64,000 bases of DNA from Verrucomicrobiota bacterium. Its GTDB lineage: Bacteria > Verrucomicrobiota > Verrucomicrobiia > Opitutales > Opitutaceae. Shown piece by piece: positions 31,474 to 40,293 of this stretch. The stretch lies in contig JAGVUB010000025.1 in assembly GCA_019136515.1 (NCBI GenBank), positions 1 through 64,000 of the forward strand. The letters are read 5' to 3'. A program made the translations under genes and the position numbers. Below the pieces are notes generated by a model, which worked only from the letters and a program-made list of their open reading frames with translations, was not told the DNA's origin and did not search any database. Positions within the stretch are counted from its first letter, which is position 1. Each line of letters opens with the position of its first letter.

Positions 31474-32010
31474 ATGCGCGACTCCAGCCTCATCCCGATC
31501 GAGCAGATCCAATCCCGCATTCTCGTCCTGCGCGGCGTGCGCGTGCTGTTGGATGCCGACCTCGCCGGGCTCTACGGCGTGCCGACAAAGCGCCTCAACG
31601 AGCAGGTGAAGCGCAACGCCCGCCGGTTCCCCGAAGATTTCGTCTTCCGGCTGACCGAGGAGGAAGCCGAAGCCGTGCTCCGTTCAAGGTCGCAAATTGC
31701 GACCTTGAAGCGCGGCCAGAACATCAAGTACCTCCCCTTCGCCTTCACCGAGCACGGCGCCATCCAGGCGTCCAACGTGATCAGCACTCCCGCGGCCGAG
31801 GAGATGGGCGTGATGGTCGTTCGGGCATTCGTCCGCCTGCGAATGCTGTTGGTGAACCACAAGGCGCTCTCGGCGAAACTGGCGGAGCTCGATCAGCGTG
31901 TCGGCGCCCACGACGACCAGATCGGGGCCATCGTCGAGGCGATCCGCCGACTCACCGCGCCCGAAGGCCCGCGCCATCGGCGCCGCATCGGTTTCCAACC
32001 CGACGCGTAG
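31474..32010 (+). CDS. ORF6N domain protein
   Basis: A 178-aa protein with the phage-type ORF6N DNA-binding domain. IQSRILVLRGVRVLLDADLA, GLYGVPTKRLNEQVKRNARR and FPEDFVFRLTEEE cover residues 10-70, and YLPFAFTEHGAI follows near 88. The C-terminal half is helical (LAELDQRVGAHDDQIGAIVE). ORF6N proteins occur in phages and as mobile-element cargo in bacterial chromosomes. It is on the opposite strand to the hyf operon and divides hyfB2 from the PTS gene, so it is probably an insertion. A 27-bp perfect palindrome (31683-31709) lies in the coding sequence, and most of it recurs just past the stop. Start at 31474 (MRDSSLIPIEQIQSRIL). Confidence 0.88.
   Translation: MRDSSLIPIEQIQSRILVLRGVRVLLDADLAGLYGVPTKRLNEQVKRNARRFPEDFVFRLTEEEAEAVLRSRSQIATLKRGQNIKYLPFAFTEHGAIQASNVISTPAAEEMGVMVVRAFVRLRMLLVNHKALSAKLAELDQRVGAHDDQIGAIVEAIRRLTAPEGPRHRRRIGFQPDA
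31683..31709. repeat. 27-bp palindrome inside ORF6N gene
   Basis: Arms TTCAAGGTCGCAA/TTGCGACCTTGAA around a single A. It encodes part of SRSQIATLK. Its first 22 bases recur at 32033-32054. Confidence 0.85.
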
Positions 32011-32032
32011 CGCTCCTCGCGCCACCGGGCTG

Positions 32033-32054
32033 TTCAAGGTCGCAAATTGCGACC
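32033..32054. repeat. second copy of ORF6N palindrome core
   Basis: Identical over 22 bases to 31683-31704, located 22 bp after the ORF6N stop and just before the hyfB2 stop codon. The inner 17 bases GGTCGCAAATTGCGACC form a palindrome. Confidence 0.85.
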
Positions 32055-32070
32055 ACCTCGCCGGCCGCGT

Positions 32071-34143
32071 TCAGCTCGCGCTCCCGATCACCAGCGCCGC
32101 CAGCGCAGCGACGCCGAGGACGAGGTAAAGGATGTACGCCTGCATCCGGCCGTGCTGGAGGCGGCGGACCGCGGTGGAGACCCGCATCACGACGGCGCCG
32201 GCCGGTGTGACAAGATGCTCCAGCACCATCTCGGGCGTGTGCTCCTCGCGGCTCGCGGCGGCCGGGAACGGCACCTCCGGCACGAGCGCGTGCTCGTGTT
32301 TCGTGGGGCGCAGAATCCAATCGAACCACTCGACGATCGTGGCCGCGAAGGAGCCGGCGGTGTACTGCATCCGGTCCGTGGGCACGACGTAGCCGCAATC
32401 CCAGGTGGGCGCACGACACAGGCCACGCTGCGCGCGGCGCCAGAGCCACACGCCGGCCACCGTCGCGACCACGGCCAGCGTCAGATGGAACCAGGTGAGC
32501 GCGACCAGCGGCGTCGCCGTCAACGCGCCGGCCCAGGCCGGCCGCCACGCCCCCACGGCGCGCGCGACGGCGGGCCAGAAGAGAACGGGGACCAGTCCGA
32601 TGGCAGCGCACAACACCGCGAGCACGACCATCGCCCCGCGCATCGCCGGGCCGCATTCGTGCGCGTGCTCGGCCGCGGCCGAACGCGGCGCGCCGAGGAA
32701 CACCACGCCGCACACCTTCGAGAAGCACGCCAGCGCCAGCGCGCCGGTGACACCGAGCGCGATCGCAGCGGGTAGCGCCGCCCAGGCGGCCTCACCGTGC
32801 GCAATCGCAGCGTCGAAGAGCCCGAGGTAGACGAGCCATTCGCTCACGAAGCCGTTGAGCGGCGGCAGGCCGCAGATCGCCACCGCGCCGAGCGTGAAGA
32901 GCGAGGCCGTCCACGGCATCGCCCGCCAGAGCCCGCCGAGCCGGCTCATCTCGCGCGTCCCCGTGGCGTGGAGCACCGAACCGGCGCCGAGGAAGAGCAG
33001 CGCCTTGAAGAGCCCGTGGTTCCAGATGTGCAGCAGGCCGCCGGCGAGCGCGAGCGCGCCCCACGGCTGGTCGCCGTACTGCACCGCCACCAACGCGAAG
33101 CCGAAGCCGAGCAGGATGATGCCGATGTTCTCCACGCTGTGGTAGGCGAGCAGCCGCTTGAGGTCGTGCTGACCGAGTGCGAAGGCCACGCCGAGCACCG
33201 CGCTGGCCGCACCGAGCGCGACGACCACCCAGCCGGCACTGTCCGGCACCGGCAGCCAGCCGCTGAAACGGATCAGCCCATAGAGTCCGATCTTGATGGT
33301 GACACCGGAGAGGATCGCGGAGACGTGGCTGGGCGCGTTCGCATGCGCGCTCGGCAGCCAGACATGAAGCGGAAACAGACCCGCCTTCAGCCCGAAGCCG
33401 ATCAGCGCGAGCCAGAACAGCGGCGCGAGCTCCTTGTGATCGAGCAACGGGCCGAGCGCCCAGCCTCCGGTGTGTTCGGCCAGCAACGCGAAGAACGCGA
33501 AGAGCGCGAGCATCGCCACGTGCGACGCTCCGAGATAGAGCCAGCCCGCCGCGCGCACTTCGGCACGTCGCCGGTCGAGCGTGACGAGGAAGTAGGCGGC
33601 GAGAGTGAAGAGTTCCCAGCCGATGAGAAAATGCAGGCCGTTGGCGACGACGAGCACGGCGCCGAGGCTGAGCAGGAGCACGCTCCACCAGAGCCGTCCG
33701 CTCCGCGCCGTGCGCGGATGCGTGGCGTGGCTCCAGTACTCGCCGCCGTAGATCGCACCCACGCCGCCGACCACGCTCGTCAGCGCGAGAAAGAGCGCAC
33801 TAAGCGCATCGAATCGGAGACGCACCTGTTCGCCGCAAACGGCGAAGGAGGGCGACCATGCCCACCCGGCCCCGTGCGGGGCTTCGGGCCAGTCGGCAGC
33901 GCCGCAGAGCACGAAAACCGCAGCCGTGAGTCCTGCGGCGCAGGACAGCAGCGTCGCGCCGAGCCAAACGCGGCGTGAGCGGTGTGCGGCGAAAAGCGCG
34001 GAGACACCGGCAATCGCGCCCACGAGAAGAAGGAGCGCAGGGGCCAAGAACTGGGCGGTAGAACCGTACGTGGCGAACAGGTCCGCGGACCACATCGGGC
34101 ACACGAGAGCGGCGAATGAAGAATGAGGGAGCGCGGCGTTCAT
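32071..34143 (-). CDS. hyfB: HyfB-type antiporter-like subunit, copy 2
   Basis: Integral membrane subunit of 690 aa, paralogous to the 28495-30453 product. Shared blocks are FLIGWELFTLAAYFLVTLD, GLKAGLFPLHVWLPSAHANA, KRLLAYHSVENIGIILLGFG, LHIWNHGLFKALLFLGAGS, and the C-terminal WDCGYVVPTDRMQYTAGSF. I chose the ATG at 34143 (MNAALPHSSFAALVCPMWSA), where hydrophobic sequence begins. It is probably the first gene of the hyf operon; the 271-bp spacer to sulP should carry the operon promoter. Both copies retain the charged residues expected in antiporter helices, so neither looks dead. A recent duplication or a two-paralog complex are both possible. Confidence 0.9.
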   Translation of the reverse strand: MNAALPHSSFAALVCPMWSADLFATYGSTAQFLAPALLLLVGAIAGVSALFAAHRSRRVWLGATLLSCAAGLTAAVFVLCGAADWPEAPHGAGWAWSPSFAVCGEQVRLRFDALSALFLALTSVVGGVGAIYGGEYWSHATHPRTARSGRLWWSVLLLSLGAVLVVANGLHFLIGWELFTLAAYFLVTLDRRRAEVRAAGWLYLGASHVAMLALFAFFALLAEHTGGWALGPLLDHKELAPLFWLALIGFGLKAGLFPLHVWLPSAHANAPSHVSAILSGVTIKIGLYGLIRFSGWLPVPDSAGWVVVALGAASAVLGVAFALGQHDLKRLLAYHSVENIGIILLGFGFALVAVQYGDQPWGALALAGGLLHIWNHGLFKALLFLGAGSVLHATGTREMSRLGGLWRAMPWTASLFTLGAVAICGLPPLNGFVSEWLVYLGLFDAAIAHGEAAWAALPAAIALGVTGALALACFSKVCGVVFLGAPRSAAAEHAHECGPAMRGAMVVLAVLCAAIGLVPVLFWPAVARAVGAWRPAWAGALTATPLVALTWFHLTLAVVATVAGVWLWRRAQRGLCRAPTWDCGYVVPTDRMQYTAGSFAATIVEWFDWILRPTKHEHALVPEVPFPAAASREEHTPEMVLEHLVTPAGAVVMRVSTAVRRLQHGRMQAYILYLVLGVAALAALVIGSAS

Positions 34144-34414
34144 CGGCACATCCCCGACTCTCCGCAAAGAGCATTCGCCGTGGCGCAGTGCTTCAGCCCG
34201 CGCCGCTCGATCCGGCTCACGTCCGGCGGTCCGGGCCGGAACACCGGACCACGACGGGCAGGCGCGGTGGCCGTCCCGACCAGTCCGCAATCTCGAAGAC
34301 TCTTCCGCAGGTAGAGCGCACTCCGAAATCCGCAATTCTCGTCGCCCTCTCCCCTCCCCGGGCCGCAGTCCGCAGGTCGCGGGCTATGGTTCCGATGGAT
34401 GGGGAGCGGCAGAC

Positions 34415-36256
34415 TCATTGTGGCCTCGGGGTGGCCGAATCGTCGCCGGAATTGCCGGACTTGCCGAGGATTTTCTGCGCCCGATCCAGCGCCGCAGAGA
34501 TCTCGCGGCGCGCGGCGTCGAGCTCCAGTTTCTCCGTCGCCAGTTTCTCGGGAGCGAGGCCGTTCTCGGGCGCGGGCGGCAGCTGGAGGATGACGCGGGC
34601 GCGGGCCAGGGCGGCAGCGATGTGGGGGCAGACGTTGTCGCGGCCGATGGCGTCGATGAAGCCGGCGTTCTCCATCACGGCGAGCGGCTGGGTGTGCGGC
34701 GCGCTGAGGATGAGGTGCTTGCCCTTCGACTTGAGCTTGTGGTGGAGGTCGATGAGCGCCTGCAGGCCGGTGGCGTCGATCGCGAGGACCTTGCGCATGC
34801 GCAGGATGAGGATCTCGGGCTCCATCTTCGCGCGCTTGAGCTCGTCGTCGAGCTTGTCGACCACGCCGAAGAAGAACGCGCCGAAGACGCGGAAGATCAG
34901 CACGCCCTTCGGCACCTCGCGGCCGACCAGCGAGTGCTGCGAGCCCTCGGTCTCGCTCGCCTCGTCGACGGCGGTGATCTGCGAGGTCTCGGAGACGCGC
35001 TTGACCATCAGCAGGCAGGCCAGGACCACGCCCACCTCGACGGCGAGCGTGAGGTTGGCGAGCACGGTGAGCAGGAAGGTGGCGAGGAAGACCGAGCTGT
35101 CGCTGAACGGCCAGCGGTGGAGCCGCAGGAACTGTTTCCAGGAAACCATGCGGTACGCGGCGACGATGAGCACGCCGCCCAGAGTCGCCAGCGGCACATG
35201 ACGCAGCAACGGCGCGGCGGCGATGAGCGCGACCAGCAACAGGAAGGAGTGAGTGAGACCCGCGACGGGCGTGCGCGCGCCGGAGCGGACGTTGACGACC
35301 GAACGGGCCACCGCCCCGGTCACCGGGATGCAACCGAAGAGCGGCCCGACGAGGTTGCCGACGCCCTGGGCGATCAGCTCCTGGTTGGAGTCGTGGCGCT
35401 CGTCGAGCACGCCGTCGGTCACCACGGCGCACATGAGCGCCTGGATCGCGACAAGCATGGCGATCGTGAAGGCCGGCTGCAGGAGGTCGCCGAGGTGGTC
35501 GAGCTCGATGCCGGGCATCTGCAACGGCGGCAGCGCGCCGGAGAAGTTCGGGAACTGCGACCCGATGGTGGCGATGCCGAAGCCGTCGCCGCCATGCAGG
35601 GCGCTCACCAGTTCGAACACCGCGGACAGCAGCACCAGGCCGACCATCGAGCCGGGGACGAAGCGGGCGAGCCGTGCGGGCCAGAGCCCGATCACCGCCA
35701 CCGAGATCACGCCGAGCGCGACCGTCGGCCAATGGATCGCGCCGAGGTTGGCGAACAACACCTGGAGCTTGCCCACGAACGCCGCGGGCATCTCGGCCTG
35801 GAGGCCGAAGAAGAACTTGATCTGCGTGCTGAGGATGAGCACGGCGATGCCCTTGGTGAACGCGCGCGACACCGGGTACGGCATGAACCGGATGATCGAG
35901 CCCAGCCGCGCGGCGCCCATGATCACGAGCATCGCGCCGGCGAGCATCGTGCAGAGCAGCAGGCCGCTCAGGCCGTACTGCGACATCACGCTGAAGGTGA
36001 TGATGACGAAAGCGCCGGTCGGGCCGCCGATCTGCACCCGCGAGCCGCCGAGGGCGGCGACGATCGCGCCGCCGATGATCGCGGTGAAGAGGCCGCGCTC
36101 GGGATTGACACCCGAGGCGATGGCGAAGGCCATCGAAAGCGGCAGCGCCATCGTGGCGACGTTGAGGCCGGCGAGCAGATCGCGGCGCAACTGGTCCTTG
36201 GTGAGACCGGAGAAACGGCCCACCAGGGCCGTGCGAACCGAAGCGATGAAGTTCAT
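34415..36256 (-). CDS. SulP/SLC26 family anion transporter with STAS domain
   Basis: Inner-membrane anion transporter of 613 aa; the family carries sulfate, bicarbonate or other anions, and the substrate cannot be told from sequence here. The N-terminal transport domain starts LRRDLLAGLNVATMALPLSM near residue 23 and contains GLFTAIIGGAIVAALGGSRV and GPTGAFVIITFSVM, all typical. QGVGNLVGPLFGCIPVTGAVARS lies in the middle. From about residue 450 a STAS domain follows (VLIFRVFGAFFFGVVDKLDD and MRKVLAIDATGLQALIDLH, with the DATG loop). The C-terminus is charged. It lies between korA (divergent) and the hyf operon (same strand). I chose the ATG at 36256 (MNFIASVRTALVGRFSGL); the longer frame adds no homology. 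Confidence 0.92.
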   Translation of the reverse strand: MNFIASVRTALVGRFSGLTKDQLRRDLLAGLNVATMALPLSMAFAIASGVNPERGLFTAIIGGAIVAALGGSRVQIGGPTGAFVIITFSVMSQYGLSGLLLCTMLAGAMLVIMGAARLGSIIRFMPYPVSRAFTKGIAVLILSTQIKFFFGLQAEMPAAFVGKLQVLFANLGAIHWPTVALGVISVAVIGLWPARLARFVPGSMVGLVLLSAVFELVSALHGGDGFGIATIGSQFPNFSGALPPLQMPGIELDHLGDLLQPAFTIAMLVAIQALMCAVVTDGVLDERHDSNQELIAQGVGNLVGPLFGCIPVTGAVARSVVNVRSGARTPVAGLTHSFLLLVALIAAAPLLRHVPLATLGGVLIVAAYRMVSWKQFLRLHRWPFSDSSVFLATFLLTVLANLTLAVEVGVVLACLLMVKRVSETSQITAVDEASETEGSQHSLVGREVPKGVLIFRVFGAFFFGVVDKLDDELKRAKMEPEILILRMRKVLAIDATGLQALIDLHHKLKSKGKHLILSAPHTQPLAVMENAGFIDAIGRDNVCPHIAAALARARVILQLPPAPENGLAPEKLATEKLELDAARREISAALDRAQKILGKSGNSGDDSATPRPQ

Positions 36257-36559
36257 GGTTCTCCGTCGACTAGCAGCCTTTCCGCGCGCCGACCGGGTCA
36301 CCGCCGACAACGCGGCGGCCGACCACGACCGGGCTGGACCCGGTCCGGGGCTGGAAAGTCTGCTCTGACGGGATGCGCGATTTCATGACCTTTCCCCGAA
36401 GGGAGGGGACGAGCTAAAACCCTCCGCCGCGCGACCGCCAGAAAGTTTCTGGCCGTTGCCCACGCCCCGATTTGTGCACCGTGGCCCGGAAAAAAACTCG
36501 ACTCCACGCACACTCATTGACTCCCGCCGCCCCGTTTCCCTACGTTCGGCCGAATTCCC
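36257..36559. other. sulP-korA divergent spacer
   Basis: About 300 bp without a gene. I see no clear promoter, repeat or RNA; regulatory sequence for both divergent genes is expected here. Confidence 0.5.
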
Positions 36560-38380
36560 ATGCCAACCGCCGGTCCCGACTCCTCCACCGCAACCTCCAC
36601 CGCACACTCCAGTCAGACCGTTCGCGACGTCGTCATCCGCCTCGCGGGCAACTCCCAGGACGGCATCCAGGCCATCGGCGGCTTCCTCGCCCGCCTCGCC
36701 GGCCGGAGTGACCAGGACGTCATGACGTTCATGACGATCCCCGCCACGATCGCCGGCGGCCCCTCGATCTTCCAGGTGCGCATGGGCAGCGGCGAGATCC
36801 TCTCCCCCGGCGACCGCTCCGACCTGCTCGTCGCCTTCCACCAGCACAGCTACGAGGCCCACCGCGCCCAACTGCGCGACGGCGGCGTGCTCCTCTACGA
36901 CGCCGACACCGTCAAGCCCGACGCCACCGACACACGCATCCGCGCCGTGGGTGCGCCGATCACCTCCGGCACCGTCGCCGCCACCGGCGGCAGCTCGAAG
37001 GACAAGGGCAAGAATATCTACGTACTCGGTCTGATCGCCCGCCTCTTCGACCTCAACGTCGAGAAGCTCAAGGGCCTCATGAAGGAGCGCTTCGGCAAGA
37101 AGTCCGAGGAGGTCTTCAACCAGAACGTCCGCATCTTCGACGCTGCCTACGCACACCCGCTCGGCGACGACGTGCGCGCCTGCTTCGAGTTCGGCCCCGC
37201 CCGTGCCGCGACCGGCGCCCGCCCGATGGTGACGATGGACGGCAACCAGGCCGTCGTCATGGGACTGGTCACCGCTGGCGTGCGTTTCGGCGCCGCCTAC
37301 CCGATCACCCCGGCCTCCAGCATCATGGAGGACCTGCGCGCCGCGCTGCCGAAGTACGGCGGCATGTACGTGCAGTGCGAGGACGAGATCGCCGCCATCG
37401 CCACCGCGCTCGGTTTCTCCTACGCCGGCCACGTCGCCGTCACCAACACCTCCGGCCCCGGCATGTCGTTGAAGATGGAGGCGCTCGGCTGGGGCATCAT
37501 GGCCGAGATGCCTCTGGTCATCGTCAACGTCCAGCGCGGCGGTCCCAGCACCGGCCTGCCGACCATGGTCGAGCAGAGCGATCTGGTCCAAGCCATCGGC
37601 GGCACGCACGGCGACGCACCGCGCATCGTGCTCGCGCCCTGCTCCGTGGGCGACTGTTTCTACGCCACCTACGAGGCGGTGCAACTGGCCCGCGAATACT
37701 CGGTGCCGGTCATCGTGCTCTCCGACCAAGCGCTCTCGACCCGCATCGAGGCCTTCCCCGAGCCCGATCTCGCCAAGCTCTACATCGAGCCCGGCGTGAA
37801 ACTCGCGCCGGTGGAGGGAGAGTACAAGGCCTACGCCTTCGACAAGCCCACCCACCACGTGCCGCCCGGCACGCCGATGCTCGGCGGCAAGTACCCGACG
37901 GTCACCGGCCTCGAGCACGACGAGACCGGCCACCCCAACGCCTCCGCGCCGAACCACCAGAAGATGACCGCCCGCCGCCGCGAGAAGATCAAGGCGCTCG
38001 CGGCCAAGCTCCCTCGCCCCGAAGTCTACGGCGACCAGGAGGGCGACGTGCTCCTCGTCGGCTGGGGCTCCACCTTCGGCCAGATTCGCGAGGCCGCGAA
38101 GAGCCTCCGCACGCAGGGTCGCAAGGTGGGCCATCTCCACATCCGCCACATCAGCCCGCTGCCGCAGGGCCTCGCCGAGATCTTCGCGAAATACCGCCAG
38201 GTCGACGTCGTCGAGATCAACGACGAAGGGCTCTACGGCTACGGCCAGCTCGCCAGCCTCCTGCGCAGCGCGCTCGCCCAGCCGCACATCCGCAGCATCT
38301 GCAAGACCGACGGCCTCACCTTCAAGGTGCAGGAGATCCTCGCCGGTGTTTCCCGACTCGACGCCACCGCCCAACGCTGA
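36560..38380 (+). CDS. korA: 2-oxoacid:acceptor oxidoreductase, gamma-alpha fused subunit
   Basis: Subunit of the ferredoxin-dependent oxidoreductase that converts a 2-oxoacid, most likely 2-oxoglutarate, and CoA to acyl-CoA, CO2 and reduced ferredoxin; 606 aa. The first 200 residues are the gamma domain (VRDVVIRLAGNSQDGIQAIG; MTIPATIAGGPSIFQVRMG). The alpha domain follows (GNQAVVMGLVTAGVRFGAAY, YPITPASSIMEDL, NTSGPGMSLKMEALG, VNVQRGGPSTGLPTMVEQSD). This fused order is usual for KorA of aerobic-type 2-oxoglutarate enzymes. It is followed by korB after 43 bp. The start ATG at 36560 has no Shine-Dalgarno. The product lacks its own [4Fe-4S] delta domain. Reduced ferredoxin made here could feed the nearby Ehr-like complex. 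Confidence 0.94.
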   Translation: MPTAGPDSSTATSTAHSSQTVRDVVIRLAGNSQDGIQAIGGFLARLAGRSDQDVMTFMTIPATIAGGPSIFQVRMGSGEILSPGDRSDLLVAFHQHSYEAHRAQLRDGGVLLYDADTVKPDATDTRIRAVGAPITSGTVAATGGSSKDKGKNIYVLGLIARLFDLNVEKLKGLMKERFGKKSEEVFNQNVRIFDAAYAHPLGDDVRACFEFGPARAATGARPMVTMDGNQAVVMGLVTAGVRFGAAYPITPASSIMEDLRAALPKYGGMYVQCEDEIAAIATALGFSYAGHVAVTNTSGPGMSLKMEALGWGIMAEMPLVIVNVQRGGPSTGLPTMVEQSDLVQAIGGTHGDAPRIVLAPCSVGDCFYATYEAVQLAREYSVPVIVLSDQALSTRIEAFPEPDLAKLYIEPGVKLAPVEGEYKAYAFDKPTHHVPPGTPMLGGKYPTVTGLEHDETGHPNASAPNHQKMTARRREKIKALAAKLPRPEVYGDQEGDVLLVGWGSTFGQIREAAKSLRTQGRKVGHLHIRHISPLPQGLAEIFAKYRQVDVVEINDEGLYGYGQLASLLRSALAQPHIRSICKTDGLTFKVQEILAGVSRLDATAQR

Positions 38381-38423
38381 CGCGCCCACCACCCCGCCCA
38401 CCAACCCGAACCACTTCCGCGTC

Positions 38424-39338
38424 ATGTTCACTCTCACCCGCCCCACTCCGGCCGCCGTTCCCGCCGCCCCGCTCACCAAGGCCACACTCAAGGCCGACAC
38501 GCCCACTTGGTGCCCCGGTTGCGGCGACTTCGCCGTGCTCGCCGCCTTCCAGCGCGTGCTCGAGAAGCTCCAGATTCCGCAGCAGAACCTCGTCACCCTC
38601 GCCGGCATCGGCTGCTCCTCGCGCCTGCCCTACTTCGTCAACACCCACGGCGGCCACTTCATCCACGGTCGCGCCCTGCCCTTCGCCGCCGGCGTCAGCC
38701 TCGGCCGCGACGACCTCCATGTCGTCGTCTTCGGCGGCGACGGCGACGGCTTCTCCATCGGCGGCAACCACCTCGACCACACCGCCCGCAAGAACATCAA
38801 GATCACCTACGTGATCATGGACAACTCGGTGTACGGCCTCACCAAGAAGCAGACCTCGCCCACCTCGCCCGTCGGCTTCAAGTCCAAGTCCGACCCCACC
38901 GGCGCACTCGACCCCGCCCTCAACCCGATGCGCCGCCTGCTCGGCACCGGCGCCACCTTCGTCGCCCGCGCCTACGTCGGCCAGCTCCAGCACATGACCG
39001 ACATGATCGAGCGCGCCATGAAACACGACGGCTTCAGCGTCGTCGAGGTGCACACCCACTGCTCGAACTTCTACGAAGACGCCTTCGACTGCTTCAACGC
39101 CCGCAAGGGCGGCCACGTCGACCTCATTGACGAGACCAAGCACGACGTGACCGACATCAACGCGGCGTTCAAACTTGCCTCACTCGAGACCCCCGGCGTG
39201 TTCGGCGTCTTCTACGAGGTCAAGGATCAGCCCAGCAAGAACGCCCGCGAAGCCGAGCTCATGGCGCGCGTCCAGGCGAAGTTCCCCACCACCGACGGCC
39301 GCACCCTCCTCCAAGCGGCGTTTGACCGGATGAAGTGA
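38424..39338 (+). CDS. korB: 2-oxoacid:ferredoxin oxidoreductase, beta subunit
   Basis: Thiamine diphosphate-binding subunit that pairs with KorA, 304 aa. The [4Fe-4S] and TPP motifs are visible: TPTWCPGCGDFAVLAAF near residues 26-42, GIGCSSRLPYF, and GDGDGFSIGGNHLDHTARKN followed by NSVYGLTKKQTSPTSP. The fourth cluster cysteine is probably in the CSNFYEDAFDCF region. I chose the ATG at 38424 (MFTLTRPTPAAVPAAP) since the frame open from 38346 overlaps the end of korA and adds only a proline-rich stretch. korA and korB form an operon ended by a hairpin at 39377-39411. Confidence 0.94.
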   Translation: MFTLTRPTPAAVPAAPLTKATLKADTPTWCPGCGDFAVLAAFQRVLEKLQIPQQNLVTLAGIGCSSRLPYFVNTHGGHFIHGRALPFAAGVSLGRDDLHVVVFGGDGDGFSIGGNHLDHTARKNIKITYVIMDNSVYGLTKKQTSPTSPVGFKSKSDPTGALDPALNPMRRLLGTGATFVARAYVGQLQHMTDMIERAMKHDGFSVVEVHTHCSNFYEDAFDCFNARKGGHVDLIDETKHDVTDINAAFKLASLETPGVFGVFYEVKDQPSKNAREAELMARVQAKFPTTDGRTLLQAAFDRMK

Positions 39339-39376
39339 GGCGCCGCCGGGCTTCGCAACCTACCAGTCCCGTTTCC

Positions 39377-39411
39377 AAAGGTCGCCCGCGCCCTGCGCCG
39401 GCGGCCTTTTT
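39377..39411 (+). terminator. intrinsic terminator after korB
   Basis: AAAGGTCGCC pairs with GGCGGCCTTT (one G-U), followed by a run of five T. It lies 38 bp downstream of the korB stop. Confidence 0.8.
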
Positions 39412-39591
39412 GTCGCCACCGCCCGAGGCAGGCGCCCCTTTCCCCCCCCGCCCGCCAGATCGCGCCAGTGGCCGCTTTCCGCCTCAAGTTCACCGGCCGC
39501 CAACCGAATTAGGAAGCCCGGTGCTCCTCGCGCGGATCTGGTGTCCCAACGCACCCGCCCCGCCGAGGTTCGCCGCTCCCTCTCCTCCTCC

Positions 39592-40125
39592 ATGGCGTCA
39601 CCCTCTCTTTCCGCAGCGGGACTCGGCACGTTGTTCGCGCAACGCGTCGTGGTTGGCGTCGGCGACATGGCGGTCTCGAACAACACCAACGCGATCCTCA
39701 CGACCTACGCCCTCGGGTCGTGCATCGGGCTGATCGCCTACGATGCGGCCACCAAGGCCGCCGGACTCCTGCACTACATGCTGCCGGACTCCACCATCTC
39801 GCCCGACAAGGCGAAGGGGCAGCCGTCGATGTTCGCCGACACCGGCCTGCCGGGTCTCATCCGCGCCTTCCAAGGCGTGAAGGGCGACATCGCCCGCGCC
39901 AAGTTCTTCGTCGCCGGTGGCGCCAGCGTGCTCAACGGCACCGATCCGTTCAAGATCGGCGAACGCAACATCCAGGCCCTCGAGACTTGGTTCCGCGCCA
40001 ACGGCCTGCGCCCCTCGATCCACGATGTCGGCGGCACGCACAACCGCACCATCAGCATCGAGGTCAAGAACGGGGCCATCGCGATGAAGACCCCGACCGG
40101 GACCCAGCAGTTCTCGCTGGCCTGA
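39592..40125 (+). CDS. cheD: chemoreceptor glutamine deamidase
   Basis: Deamidates glutamines of methyl-accepting chemotaxis proteins, tuning receptor signalling; cytoplasmic, 177 aa. The catalytic triad region is present: TTYALGSCIGLIAYDAATKA with the nucleophilic cysteine near residue 44, then GLLHYMLPDSTISP with the histidine, and FFVAGGASVL plus IHDVGGTHNRTISIEVKNG downstream, all CheD signatures. I chose the ATG at 39592 (MASPSLSAAGLGTLFAQRV) over an in-frame GTG at 39541. No chemoreceptor, cheA or cheW gene is in the window, so this is an orphan copy. The palindrome at 40154 lies 28 bp after its stop. Confidence 0.93.
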   Translation: MASPSLSAAGLGTLFAQRVVVGVGDMAVSNNTNAILTTYALGSCIGLIAYDAATKAAGLLHYMLPDSTISPDKAKGQPSMFADTGLPGLIRAFQGVKGDIARAKFFVAGGASVLNGTDPFKIGERNIQALETWFRANGLRPSIHDVGGTHNRTISIEVKNGAIAMKTPTGTQQFSLA

Positions 40126-40153
40126 GCGCGCCCCCGCGCACCCGCGCCCTCCC

Positions 40154-40201
40154 CGAACGCACACTTTTTTGTTCCGATCGGAACAAAAAAATGTGCGTTC
40201 G
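40154..40201. repeat. 48-bp near-perfect palindrome after cheD
   Basis: Two 24-bp arms with one mismatch meet at 40177/40178 with no loop. Each arm contains GAACGCACA, a T/A run and GTTCC. It could end cheD transcription, but the A/T runs lie inside the stem and not after it, so it is not a classical terminator. Confidence 0.85.
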
Positions 40202-40293
40202 GCTGCGTTCGGCTCCCGGCCTCCGTCGGTTCACGCCGTGCCCCGACTTCGGACATTGCCTCCCCGCGCCCGCTTCTGTCCTAACAACTGCCG

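Noticed and set aside
21933-34143. A functional formate-hydrogenlyase-type hydrogenase
   Set aside because: All four NiFe ligands are missing in the large subunit and no hydrogenase maturation genes are present.
40154-40201. Classical intrinsic terminator for cheD
   Set aside because: The T and A runs are inside the stem and no U-tract follows the hairpin.
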